Shown one piece after another: positions 33,479 through 42,011 of a stretch of 64,000 nt of DNA. The position numbers and the translations under genes were made by a program. Below the pieces are notes generated by a model that had not been told where the DNA came from, made no database searches, and was given only the letters and a program-made list of their open reading frames with translations. Position 1 is the stretch's first letter, and each line of letters begins with the position of its first letter. This DNA is from Falsibacillus pallidus (lineage in GTDB: Bacteria; Bacillota; Bacilli; Bacillales; DSM-25281). The stretch lies in assembly GCF_003350505.1 (NCBI RefSeq), contig NZ_QQAY01000015.1, positions 17,375-81,374 of the forward strand, in the 5' to 3' direction.

Positions 33479-34919
33479 GTCGTACACCCACCTTGTTTTT
33501 TGGAATGTTTAATAAGACCTTGGTGCCGATTCCGATGGTGCTTTCGATGTTTATGACATCCCTCGATTCATAGAACAGGCGCAGCCGTTTGACGACGTTG
33601 CTGAATCCGATCCCCGTTGAATGGCCTTCTTGCTGAACAGGTTGCTCGTTCAGGATCTGCTGGACTTTTTCCGCTTCCATCCCTAATCCATCGTCTTCGA
33701 TTTCGATGACGACCGACTCCTCTTCATCCATAATGCGAAGCCAGATGGCACCGCCGTCTTCCTTCGGCTCTATGGCGTGAATCACGGCGTTTTCGATAAT
33801 CGGCTGAAGCGTAAGGCCAGGGATTTTGCTATCGAGGCAGCCCTCATCGATGTCCATATAGAAAGCCAGCCGCTCTGTGAATCTCGCTTTTTGTATATCC
33901 ATGTATTGCTGGATTACCACGATTTCATCAGCCAGCGTGACCGGTTTGTCCAATCTCCGCAAGTTATAACGGAGGAGGCCCGCCACACTGACTAACAGGT
34001 CGCTCGTTTCTTCATTTCCTTCTAAATACGCTTTTTTGGAAAGCATATTCAGCGTATTGAATAGGAAATGCGGGTTGATCTGGCTTTGGAGGCTCCGAAG
34101 CTGGCTTTCCTGCAGAAGGAGTTTGCTTTCCTGGAGCTCCCGTTCGAGCTGCGCCTTCTCTTGGATTTCTGAAATGAGTCCGTTGATGTTGATGCGCATC
34201 CGGTCGAACGTTTTAGCGAGGAAGGCAATCTCGTCATTGGATTTCACTTCTATTTGGCGGTCAAACCGTCCTTTTGACAGTTCGTTGGCAGCCTGGGTCA
34301 GCTGGTGCACCGGCTTTGTGATGCTGAGCGAGAATCCGTAGGTGATGATAAGGAGCAGGAAAGTAATCAAAAGCATGAGCCAGATGCCGAGTTTTTTGAT
34401 TTCAGCTGATTTTTCGATGATGCTTCGATAGAACCGGTCATACGTCTTCAATTCGGTGTCGATCAACGTGAGCGTCATGTCGGAAATATATTTGGAGATG
34501 CGCGTCGCTTCGGAAAATTCGCTGGCAGAGGCTTCTGTTTCGTTATCCTCCTGGAACAAAACGGATCGGTCCGTTGTTTCGATCAGGCTGTCGATTAAGT
34601 TCATATAATTGCTTAGGGCAAAATCGTTCTCTTCGTTCCGCAGGCCGGCTGCTTCTATTTTCGCCTGCCGAAGTTTGTCTTCCGTTTCTTTCAGGCGCTT
34701 CTTGTTGTCTTCTGAAGGCTCATTCAAATAACTGTTAAGATTGACGATCATCTCCTGGCTCGCCGTCTTCGCCTCGTTCAGATGCAGATAGCGCTGAAGG
34801 ATTTCGTTGTATTGGGTCTGTGTTTTCTGATTGTAGTATGTAAGGGCGAACCAGATGGCGGCCATGATGAAAAGCACGACCATCGCGAGCATCCATATTT
34901 TCTTCTGTATCGTATTCAT
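33471..34919 (-). CDS. sensor histidine kinase, YesM/LytS-like
   Basis: A 482-residue membrane kinase. Two membrane helices (about 9-27 and 178-199) frame an external sensing domain of about 150 residues, followed by a HAMP segment (near 200-252), a coiled coil, the His_kinase domain with the phospho-acceptor His in NPHFLFNTLN and an HATPase domain (IENAVIHAI, DDGLGM, GIGFSNV). The four-base ATGA overlap with the binding-protein gene in front suggests that protein is its extracellular co-sensor. Confidence 0.92.
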   Translation of the reverse strand: MNTIQKKIWMLAMVVLFIMAAIWFALTYYNQKTQTQYNEILQRYLHLNEAKTASQEMIVNLNSYLNEPSEDNKKRLKETEDKLRQAKIEAAGLRNEENDFALSNYMNLIDSLIETTDRSVLFQEDNETEASASEFSEATRISKYISDMTLTLIDTELKTYDRFYRSIIEKSAEIKKLGIWLMLLITFLLLIITYGFSLSITKPVHQLTQAANELSKGRFDRQIEVKSNDEIAFLAKTFDRMRININGLISEIQEKAQLERELQESKLLLQESQLRSLQSQINPHFLFNTLNMLSKKAYLEGNEETSDLLVSVAGLLRYNLRRLDKPVTLADEIVVIQQYMDIQKARFTERLAFYMDIDEGCLDSKIPGLTLQPIIENAVIHAIEPKEDGGAIWLRIMDEEESVVIEIEDDGLGMEAEKVQQILNEQPVQQEGHSTGIGFSNVVKRLRLFYESRDVINIESTIGIGTKVLLNIPKNKVGVRHG

Positions 34920-35923
34920 TGGACGTCCTTCGCTTTCACGATGCGGATATCGGTATGGTAGCCTTTCATATCGAGCGGCACCTTTTCACCGCGCAGCCAC
35001 TGCATCATTTCGCTCACGCTTTTTTTGCCCATCATGTCAGGCGACTGCTCGATCATTCCATCAAGCTTTCCCTGTTTCAAAAGCGACAGGGAATCGGCTC
35101 CGTCATCAAATGTATAGATGAAGTAAGGCTCCACCTGATAGCGGCGGCCGATTTCCTGCACCATTGCCCCCGTGATATTCGCATTGACCGCGATGAACGC
35201 ATTCACATCGGGATTCTTGTTCAATAGGTCCTGTGTTGACGCGATGATTTCTTCTTTTGATTCGTTCGTTTCGGCAAATATGGTATGGACTTTCGGATAG
35301 TTTTTCAGCACGTCCTGCATCCCTTTCAAGCGCTGCTGCTGAAAATATTCCTCGCGGGTGTTGCCAAAAAGGACCACCGTTCCGGAAAGCCCCATATCCG
35401 CCAGAAGCTGACGGGCAATCATCGTTCCCGCACGATACTGGTCAGATCCGACATACGTCCTTCTCAAACTTTCTTCCATAGGGACGTCGTTCGCGACCGT
35501 GATGATGGGAATTCCATAGAATGCGGCTTTCACTTTTGCCAGGGTTTTGAATTTTTCGGTATCAAGTCCTTGAACGATGATTCCGTCCACCTTTGATTGA
35601 ATGGCAATCTCCACTTTTTTCAGGAAATCTTCCTGATCGTGGCCATAGCTCCCCCAGACCTCAAGGCTTGCCCCTTCCTTTTTCGCCTGTTCGATGGCGC
35701 CTTGGCCGACCTTGTCCCAAAATGGAGTCTCAAGCTCCTGGGTAATCAGGACGAGGCGGTACTTCGCTTCTTTCTGCCCGGAGTCCCCGGGGAGCTGCCA
35801 ATCCGAGTGGAATACTTTTTCGGCTGAAACGGCCGTTAAATAAAATATGAAAACGCATACAAAACAAAGCAGTATGATGCCGGTCTTTCTCACGTGCCGC
35901 AGCCCCTTTTTCCCATGTCTCAT
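34916..35923 (-). CDS. membrane-anchored sugar-binding sensor protein, XylFII-like
   Basis: A 335-residue periplasmic-binding fold protein (Peripla_BP_4 type). It has an N-terminal helix (residues 14-31) with no lipobox Cys at its end, so it may stay as a membrane anchor. Sugar-binding landmarks are RLVLITQELETPFWDKVGQG, VDGIIVQGLD and TFDDGADSLSL. It is the first gene of a three-component set (binding protein, kinase, regulator), as in the XylFII-LytS-YesN xylose system of Clostridium beijerinckii. The ligand is inferred from that parallel. Confidence 0.85.
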   Translation of the reverse strand: MRHGKKGLRHVRKTGIILLCFVCVFIFYLTAVSAEKVFHSDWQLPGDSGQKEAKYRLVLITQELETPFWDKVGQGAIEQAKKEGASLEVWGSYGHDQEDFLKKVEIAIQSKVDGIIVQGLDTEKFKTLAKVKAAFYGIPIITVANDVPMEESLRRTYVGSDQYRAGTMIARQLLADMGLSGTVVLFGNTREEYFQQQRLKGMQDVLKNYPKVHTIFAETNESKEEIIASTQDLLNKNPDVNAFIAVNANITGAMVQEIGRRYQVEPYFIYTFDDGADSLSLLKQGKLDGMIEQSPDMMGKKSVSEMMQWLRGEKVPLDMKGYHTDIRIVKAKDVQ

Positions 35924-35989
35924 TTCTTCCTATCATACCATTTGGAAGATTTAGAGAGTAGCAGTTCTTTTAGCAGGCGTAAAAATAGA

Positions 35990-36014
35990 AAAGGAGGGGC
36001 ATCATCGGCCCCTC
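35990..36014 (-). terminator. terminator of the ABC transporter operon
   Basis: GAGGGGC / GCCCCTC, 7-base loop and a T-rich tail on the minus strand after the permease gene; separates it from the sensor operon. Confidence 0.8.
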
Positions 36015-36023
36015 AGCTGTCTG

Positions 36024-37199
36024 CTATCCTCTTTTTTTCCGCGTCATGACATCAAAGATGACCGCTCCGGCCAATACAGCACCGCGAATCATATATTGAT
36101 AGGAAATCCCTACGCCAAGCAGGTTCATCCCGCTTGATAGGGATGCCATGACGATGGCCCCGATGATGGCGCCCGTTACTTTTCCGACACCGCCTGCAGC
36201 AGAAACCCCGCCGACATAGGCAGCCGCGATGGCATCAAGCTCGAACAGCGTCCCGGCAGTAGTTGTTGCCGATTGAAGGCGAGCTGTGAACAGAATGCCT
36301 GATAGTGCAGAAAGCATTCCCATTGAACCAAACACAATGTACGTGATTTTTTTGACATTGATCCCGCTTAAATGGGCAGCTTCCGGATTGCTTCCCACCG
36401 CATAGATATGGCGGCCGAGCACCGTTTTTGTTGAAAGGAAATAATAGATGACAACGACAAGGACCATGATGACGACTGTCCAGGAGAATCCGTTGTAGCC
36501 TGCTAGAATCCATGTAATATAAGCAATGATTGCTGAAACAAATACAAGCTTGATGGCGAAGATGCCTTTAGATGGGACATCAAATTTATACTTCAGTTTG
36601 TTGCTGCGGTTGGAAAACTCACTGTAGATGTACAACAGAATCCCGACAGCACCGACAATCAAGGAAAGCAGATGCAGTCCATTGACTTCCATGAGAGATG
36701 GAATGAATCCATTTCCAAGCGCGTTGAAATGGTCGTCTTTGATGATGATTGTCCCTGTTTTTTCAGTAACCTGCAAAAGAGCTCCCCTGAAGATCAGCAT
36801 TCCGGCAAGTGTGGCCACGAATGATGGAATCCCGATGGACGCAATGAGCACCCCGTTCAGAAGTCCGACAAAGATTCCGAGCACAAGGATGATCGGAATG
36901 GTCAAGTAGACCGGCACCCCTGCCTGCGTCAATAGAATCGCAGCAATCGCCCCGAGGAAACCGGCTGCAAATCCGACGGACAAATCGATATGGCGGATGA
37001 CGATGACGAGGGTCATTCCGACCGCCAGCACCGCGATGTAGCCTGTTGAATCTAATAGATTGCTAATGTTCCTGGATGACATGAACAGTCCGTCCGTCAT
37101 CACCGTGAAGACCAGGATGATGGCAAGCAGCGCGATATACATCCCGTATTCGCGGATATTGTCTTTGATCATCGTCTTCGCTTCATTTAATAATCCCAT
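36024..37199 (-). CDS. mmsB: sugar ABC transporter permease, MmsB/XylH type
   Basis: A 391-residue permease with about ten helices. It has the long MmsB/GguB/XylH form rather than the short RbsC form. Recognisable stretches: VIRHIDLSVGFAAGFLGAIAA near 70-90, IPSFVATLAGMLIFRGALL near 122-141, HIYAVGSNPEAAHLSGI near 265-281 with the ATPase contact, and AYVGGVSAAGGVGKVTGAIIGA near 328-349. It should form the membrane channel for a monosaccharide. The gene is third in the chvE-mmsA-mmsB operon. Confidence 0.9.
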   Translation of the reverse strand: MGLLNEAKTMIKDNIREYGMYIALLAIILVFTVMTDGLFMSSRNISNLLDSTGYIAVLAVGMTLVIVIRHIDLSVGFAAGFLGAIAAILLTQAGVPVYLTIPIILVLGIFVGLLNGVLIASIGIPSFVATLAGMLIFRGALLQVTEKTGTIIIKDDHFNALGNGFIPSLMEVNGLHLLSLIVGAVGILLYIYSEFSNRSNKLKYKFDVPSKGIFAIKLVFVSAIIAYITWILAGYNGFSWTVVIMVLVVVIYYFLSTKTVLGRHIYAVGSNPEAAHLSGINVKKITYIVFGSMGMLSALSGILFTARLQSATTTAGTLFELDAIAAAYVGGVSAAGGVGKVTGAIIGAIVMASLSSGMNLLGVGISYQYMIRGAVLAGAVIFDVMTRKKRG

Positions 37200-37211
37200 T
37201 GTGTTTACCTC

Positions 37212-38732
37212 CTATTGCGTCGCAAGCTCCATGATTTTTTCCTGATCGGCGTCGTCTATGGAAAGCTCGCCTTTGATTTTTCCTTCGGCCATAACGTAGA
37301 CGCGGTCGCTCATCCCAAGCACTTCACCGAGCTCAGAGGAAATCATGATGATACTCAAGCCTTCTGCGATTAATTTATTCATGATGGTGTAGATTTCAAA
37401 TTTTGCCCCGACATCGATCCCGCGCGTCGGTTCGTCTAATATTAGGAGCTTCGGCCCGACGAAAAGCCACTTTCCAAGCGACACCTTCTGCTGATTTCCA
37501 CCGCTCAGCTTTCCGACCGTCTGTTCAAGCGAGTGCGCTTTGATGTAGAGGGAATTCTTGTATTCTGTCGCGACTTTTACTTCTTCGTTTTCGTTCAGGA
37601 TGCCTTTTTCGGCGATTCCCTTCAGGTTGGCCGCGGTCACGTTGTTCTTGATATCCTGGATCAGGAAAAGCCCATCGCCTTTGCGGTCTTCCGTGACATA
37701 GGCGATCCCTGCTTTGATGGCATCGCTCGTATGTTTGAAATTTCGCTTCGTCCCATCGACAAAAAGTTCGCCCTGAAGCTTATAGTTTTTCGGATTCCCG
37801 AAGATGCTCAATGCCAGTTCGGTTCTGCCAGAGCCCATGAGGCCTGCGATCCCAACAATTTCGCCCTTTTTGACATGGAGGTCTGCATTTTTGACGACCG
37901 TCCGTGCGAGCTGCGTGTCATGGGCTGACCAATTGCGCAATTCGAGAATGGTTTCGCCGATCTTTTTTTCCGGACGCTTCGGATAGATATCCTCTATTTC
38001 GCGCCCGACCATGTTCTTGATGATGGTGCTTTCAATGATTTCACCTTTGGCGGCATCCAGCGTGCAGATTGTCCTTCCATCCCGCAGAACAGTCGCTTTG
38101 TCTGCAATGGAAATAACCTCTTTGAGCTTGTGGGAAATCATGATGCACGTGATTCCCTGGTTGCGCAGTTCTTTCAAAAGCTCAAGCAGGTTTTCACTGT
38201 CATCCTCGTTGAGTGCTGCCGTCGGTTCGTCAAGGATCAGCAGTTTGACTTCCTTGCTGAGGGTTTTTGCAATCTCCACGAGCTGCTGCTTCCCGACGCC
38301 AAGGTCTTTGACTAGCGTCTCGGGATTCACATTGAGCTTCACTTTTTTCAGCATTTCCTTCGCCTGCACAATCGTTTGATTCCAGTCAACGAAGCCCTTG
38401 CGTTTGATTTCGTTGCCGGCAAAAATATTTTCATAAACCGTGAGATCCGGAAAAAGCGCAAGCTCCTGGTAGATGATCGCGATGCCAGCTTTTACACTGT
38501 CGTTGATTTTGTTGAACTTTTGGACTTGTCCTTCAAAAACAATATCGCCTTCATACGTACCGAACGGGTAGACCCCGCTGAGGACTTTCATCAAGGTCGA
38601 TTTCCCTGCCCCGTTTTCCCCAATCAGGCAATGGATTTCGCCTTTTCTTACTTTGAAATTTACATTGCTGAGCGCTTTGACACCTGTAAACTCTTTGGAA
38701 ATATCGTTCATTTCCAAAATGAATTCGCTCAT
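37212..38732 (-). CDS. mmsA: sugar ABC transporter ATP-binding protein, MmsA/XylG type
   Basis: A 506-residue double ATPase. The first half has Walker A GENGAGKST, the Q-loop, signature LGVGKQQLVEIAK and Walker B LILDEPTAAL. The second half has AGLMGSGRTELALSIFG (degenerate Walker A), LSGGNQQKVSLGKWL and LILDEPTRGIDVG. It drives uptake of monosaccharides through the MmsB-type permease, whose gene follows after 12 bases. The half-site difference is normal for this family. Confidence 0.93.
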   Translation of the reverse strand: MSEFILEMNDISKEFTGVKALSNVNFKVRKGEIHCLIGENGAGKSTLMKVLSGVYPFGTYEGDIVFEGQVQKFNKINDSVKAGIAIIYQELALFPDLTVYENIFAGNEIKRKGFVDWNQTIVQAKEMLKKVKLNVNPETLVKDLGVGKQQLVEIAKTLSKEVKLLILDEPTAALNEDDSENLLELLKELRNQGITCIMISHKLKEVISIADKATVLRDGRTICTLDAAKGEIIESTIIKNMVGREIEDIYPKRPEKKIGETILELRNWSAHDTQLARTVVKNADLHVKKGEIVGIAGLMGSGRTELALSIFGNPKNYKLQGELFVDGTKRNFKHTSDAIKAGIAYVTEDRKGDGLFLIQDIKNNVTAANLKGIAEKGILNENEEVKVATEYKNSLYIKAHSLEQTVGKLSGGNQQKVSLGKWLFVGPKLLILDEPTRGIDVGAKFEIYTIMNKLIAEGLSIIMISSELGEVLGMSDRVYVMAEGKIKGELSIDDADQEKIMELATQ

Positions 38733-38807
38733 GATAGACCTCCTCCTACGCTCTTTTCAATGATGGAAAAGCGCGCCGTTGCTTCGTTCATCATGCCTCA
38801 ACTGCGA

Positions 38808-38836
38808 AATAGTGATAGAGGTCATCTATCACTATT
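38808..38836. promoter_or_regulatory. intercistronic 12-bp hairpin
   Basis: Perfect inverted repeat AATAGTGATAGA / TCTATCACTATT with 5-base loop between the chvE and mmsA genes and without a T-run. Likely an mRNA-stabilising hairpin or processing site that raises binding-protein levels relative to the transporter. Confidence 0.75.
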
Positions 38837-38852
38837 CCGAGTCGAACATGAC

Positions 38853-39956
38853 TTATTGAATTCCTGTGAAATCGTCTGCTTTATAGTAGCCGGAATCGAT
38901 CAATTCTTTTTTCACGTTGTCTTTATCCACAACGATGACGTCTGTCTGCTTCGCTTTGACATCCACTTTACCATTGTTGTAAGAACCAGTCGTTTCAGGT
39001 TTTTTGTCATCAAGGATATTGATCGCCATACCCATTGCATCTTTTACAAGCGTACGAACGTCTTTGAAGACCGTCATGGACTGCTTGCCGTCGATGATGT
39101 ATTGGATAGAAGCTTTTTCAGCATCCTGGCCTGTTACGACAAAGCTTGTTACTGCACTGTCTGATCCGAAAACATCAGCGATAGAGCGTGCTGTTCCATC
39201 ATTTGGAGCAAGGATCGCTACGTCGCCTTTCATGTCAGCGCCAGCAGCAGTCAAGTGAGTCTGTGCTTTGTTTTTCGCTTCGTTTGGATCCCAGTTCGTT
39301 GTTACCTGGCCGATGATTTTGCTCAACTCATCGCGAGAAAGATCCGCTTTGTCCTGAAGTGCAACCGCTTCTGAGGAGTTAGCGATTTTGAATGTGCCGT
39401 CAGCAATCTTCGGCTGAAGCACTTGCCATGCACCTTGGAAGAACAAGAATGCGTTGTTGTCAGACGCTGCACCCGCATATAGGTAAAGCGGCTCGCCTGA
39501 ACCTTTCGCATGGTCAACCAAATATTGAGCCTGCGCTGCACCCACCGCAACGCTGTCGAATGTTACATAGTAGTCCACTGCATCTGTATTCGTGATCAAA
39601 CGGTCGTAAGAGATAACCGTGATGCCTTCTTTCTTCGCTGCTTCGACTGCAGAAGCTGCTGCTGCACCATCTTGAGGGCAGATGATCAATACTTTGATTC
39701 CTTTATTGATCAACGTTTGAACGTTTTCTTTTTCTTTAGCTGAAGAACCTTGGCTGAACAGGATTTCCGTTGAATACTTCGTGCCTTTCAACGCATCCTT
39801 GAATCGCTTCTCATCCTGAACCCAGCGAGGCTCATCCTTCGTCGGCAATACAATCCCCACACTGACTTTGCCTCCGCTGTTATTGCACCCTGCAAATACA
39901 ACCGCAGCCAGCATCACAACAAGCAAAAGCGATAACGCTTTCCACATCTTTCTCAT
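38853..39956 (-). CDS. chvE: monosaccharide-binding lipoprotein, ChvE type
   Basis: A 367-residue lipoprotein with lipobox VFAGC at residues 19-23. The mature protein follows the ChvE/MmsA-linked family: VSVGIVLPTKDEPRWVQDEK, KVLIICPQDGAAAAS, VISYDRLI, YYVTFDSVAVGAAQAQYLV, DVAILAPNDGTARSIADV and TGQDAEKASIQYIIDG. It captures arabinose, galactose, xylose or glucose-type sugars in related bacteria and delivers them to the MmsAB-type transporter encoded next. The promoter has a cre box, so glucose should repress it. Confidence 0.9.
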   Translation of the reverse strand: MRKMWKALSLLLVVMLAAVVFAGCNNSGGKVSVGIVLPTKDEPRWVQDEKRFKDALKGTKYSTEILFSQGSSAKEKENVQTLINKGIKVLIICPQDGAAAASAVEAAKKEGITVISYDRLITNTDAVDYYVTFDSVAVGAAQAQYLVDHAKGSGEPLYLYAGAASDNNAFLFFQGAWQVLQPKIADGTFKIANSSEAVALQDKADLSRDELSKIIGQVTTNWDPNEAKNKAQTHLTAAGADMKGDVAILAPNDGTARSIADVFGSDSAVTSFVVTGQDAEKASIQYIIDGKQSMTVFKDVRTLVKDAMGMAINILDDKKPETTGSYNNGKVDVKAKQTDVIVVDKDNVKKELIDSGYYKADDFTGIQ

Positions 39957-40000
39957 GTTTATCCCCCTTTAGGATTATGTTTGAAAATTAGTACAATTTT

Positions 40001-40037
40001 ATTATATTATTGGGCGCGGATTGTGAAAGCGCTATCA
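40001..40037 (-). promoter_or_regulatory. catabolite-repressed promoter with cre box
   Basis: Plus-strand TGAAAGCGCTATCA at 40024-40037 is a perfect fit to the CcpA cre consensus TGWAANCGNTNWCA. On the minus strand the -35-like TTTCAC (40023-40028) overlaps it, a 16-bp spacer follows and -10 is TATAAT (40001-40006). CcpA binding would block RNA polymerase at the chvE operon. Confidence 0.85.
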
Positions 40038-40096
40038 CTAGCACTCTTTTAACATCGCCTATACTTTTTTAAAATTGGTTGGTGGTGGCGACGCGG

Positions 40097-40276
40097 AGGT
40101 GACTGTCACCACCCGATTTTTGTCGATTACCGGGATGGCAGCGTTGGCTGGATATGCCCGCCTAGCGCATAAGGGGTGTGTTTTCGCGCATAAAATCAAA
40201 TTTTCGTTCATAAGAGCCAGAAAGTGGCGCATAGGTGGTTGAGTTTCGCGCATAGCAGGGGGGTTCTCGCGCAAAG
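40097..40276 (+). repeat. 21-bp-period GCGCATA array with leader
   Basis: Leader at 40097-40124 with the full dyad GGTGAC-T-GTCACC and CCCGATTTTTGTC. CATA cores at 40168, 40189, 40209, 40230, 40251 and a decayed CAAA at 40272 (steps 21, 20, 21, 21, 21). Third unit is TTCATA after the 20-bp step, as in the 23.6 and 27.8 kb arrays. Confidence 0.88.
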
Positions 40277-40296
40277 GGGCTTTTTTCCATACAAAA

Positions 40297-40321
40297 AGAC
40301 CCGCTTTTTAATAGCAGGTCT
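40297..40321 (-). terminator. terminator of selO
   Basis: AGACCCGCT / AGCAGGTCT with 6-base loop and T5 on the minus strand, 24 bases after the stop. Confidence 0.8.
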
Positions 40322-40344
40322 CATAAATTTAGGCATTTTTCACG

Positions 40345-41805
40345 TCATGTTCCACAATATGTGCGATATGGACGTTCGGGAGGCTCAGGAAGTCGGGCGT
40401 ACTCCTCCTGATCAGCCGAATAGGCGTATGGATTTTTCAAAACTGCGACTAACTTTTCCATTACAGTGTAGTCCCCTTTTTCCACGGCAGCTTTCAATGC
40501 TTCTTCTACTCGGTGGTTCCTCGGGATAATGGATGGATTGGTTTTTCTCATGAGCTCTTCGGAATCTTCTTTTGATTGATCCTGTCTTTCTAGCCTTTCT
40601 TCCCACTGAATTTTCCACTCAGCAAAATCTTCTGTTTCAAACAGCTCTATGCCTTCAAACTTGCCGAGAGTCAGTGCGCGGAAAGTATTGGTGTAATCCG
40701 CTTTATGCTTATGCATCATGCCGAGGAGGTTTTCGATGAGTGCCTTATCTTCTATTTCCTCATTAAAGATTCCAAGTTTAGCCCTCATGCCGGCAAGCCA
40801 GTTTGCATAGTACTGCTTCGGGAATTCCGAGATGGCATCCTGAGCCAGCTGCAATGATTTTTCCTCGTCTTCATCAAGGAGCGGCAGGAGGCTTTCTGCA
40901 AGTCTTGCCAAGTTCCAGCCGCCCATGCTTGGCTGATTTCCGTAGGCATAGCGCCCTTGAATATCGATGGAGCTGAACACGGTGGCGGGATCGAATGTGT
41001 CCATGAAGGCACACGGTCCGTAGTCGATGGTTTCCCCGCTGATCGTCATATTATCGGTATTCATGACCCCATGGATGAAGCCGGCGAGCTGCCACTTCGC
41101 GATCAGTTCTGCCTGCCGTTCGATGACTTGCTGAAGCAAGGAAAGATAGGGATTCTCAGCGTTTTCCGCATCTGGATAGTGGCGCTGGATCGCATAGTCA
41201 GCCAATTCCTTCAGCCCCTCTTTCGAATCGATTCCTGCGGCATATTGGAACGTTCCGACACGCAAATGGCTTGAACCGATGCGGGTCAAAACGGCGCCAG
41301 GCAGCTCTGTTTCGCGGAAAGTCGGTTCTCCTGTCGTCGTGACAGCCAAACTTCTCGTCGTCGGAATGCCCAAACCATGCATCCCCTCGCTGATGATGTA
41401 TTCGCGCAGCATCGGTCCAAGAGAAGCACGACCATCACCGCCGCGGGAATACGGGGTGCGTCCTGGGCCTTTCAATTGAATGTCAAACCGTTTTCCTTCA
41501 GGTGTGACCTGCTCTCCAAGCAGGATCGCGCGGCCGTCTCCGAGCATCGTCAAGTTGCCAAACTGATGTCCGGCATAAGCCTGTGCGATGGGTTCCGCCC
41601 CTTCCGGGATCTTGTTCCCCACAAAGATTTCCGCTCCATCCGGGGTGTGCAGATCGCTTGGATTCAATCCTAATGATTCTGCCAGCTGCTCATTAAAGAC
41701 GACCAGCTTCGGCTCCCGTACAGGAGTTGGGTTCAATTTAGCATAAAACGTCTTCTGCAATTCAATATAACTATTTTGAAAGTTCCATCCTGAATGATTC
41801 GTCAT
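40345..41805 (-). CDS. selO: protein adenylyltransferase SelO (YdiU)
   Basis: A 486-residue SelO pseudokinase that moves AMP from ATP to Ser, Thr or Tyr of target proteins. Family landmarks in order: [20 protein letters not shown] (about 79-98), [45 protein letters not shown] (with the metal-binding Asn and Asp), [15 protein letters not shown] and a C-terminal CGT, where Cys takes the place of selenocysteine. The length is normal. It should act in redox stress. No partner gene is adjacent. Confidence 0.95.
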   Translation of the reverse strand: MTNHSGWNFQNSYIELQKTFYAKLNPTPVREPKLVVFNEQLAESLGLNPSDLHTPDGAEIFVGNKIPEGAEPIAQAYAGHQFGNLTMLGDGRAILLGEQVTPEGKRFDIQLKGPGRTPYSRGGDGRASLGPMLREYIISEGMHGLGIPTTRSLAVTTTGEPTFRETELPGAVLTRIGSSHLRVGTFQYAAGIDSKEGLKELADYAIQRHYPDAENAENPYLSLLQQVIERQAELIAKWQLAGFIHGVMNTDNMTISGETIDYGPCAFMDTFDPATVFSSIDIQGRYAYGNQPSMGGWNLARLAESLLPLLDEDEEKSLQLAQDAISEFPKQYYANWLAGMRAKLGIFNEEIEDKALIENLLGMMHKHKADYTNTFRALTLGKFEGIELFETEDFAEWKIQWEERLERQDQSKEDSEELMRKTNPSIIPRNHRVEEALKAAVEKGDYTVMEKLVAVLKNPYAYSADQEEYARLPEPPERPYRTYCGT

Positions 41806-41874
41806 GGTATCCCCTTCTTTGCATATATTGTTCCTTACAGTGTATCAGTTTCCGGGACGGAGAGACAATTTTGT

Positions 41875-41961
41875 GGGACATGGGGACAGGTTTGTCGTCC
41901 CACCCTTCTCATTTCAGTGGAAGCGTTGAAATTTGGGACAGTAAACCTGTCCCCGCGTCCC
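41875..41961. repeat. REP pair (REPIN-like)
   Basis: Forward unit 41875-41901, inverted unit 41935-41961 (GGGACAGTAAACCTG then TCCCCGCGTCCC), 33-bp spacer; lies between the divergent selO gene and the aspartyl-protease-like gene, within their promoter interval. Confidence 0.9.
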
Positions 41962-42011
41962 ATGTGGTATGATATTTGTTAGAATATTAGATTATTTTAG
42001 GGGTGTTTTGT

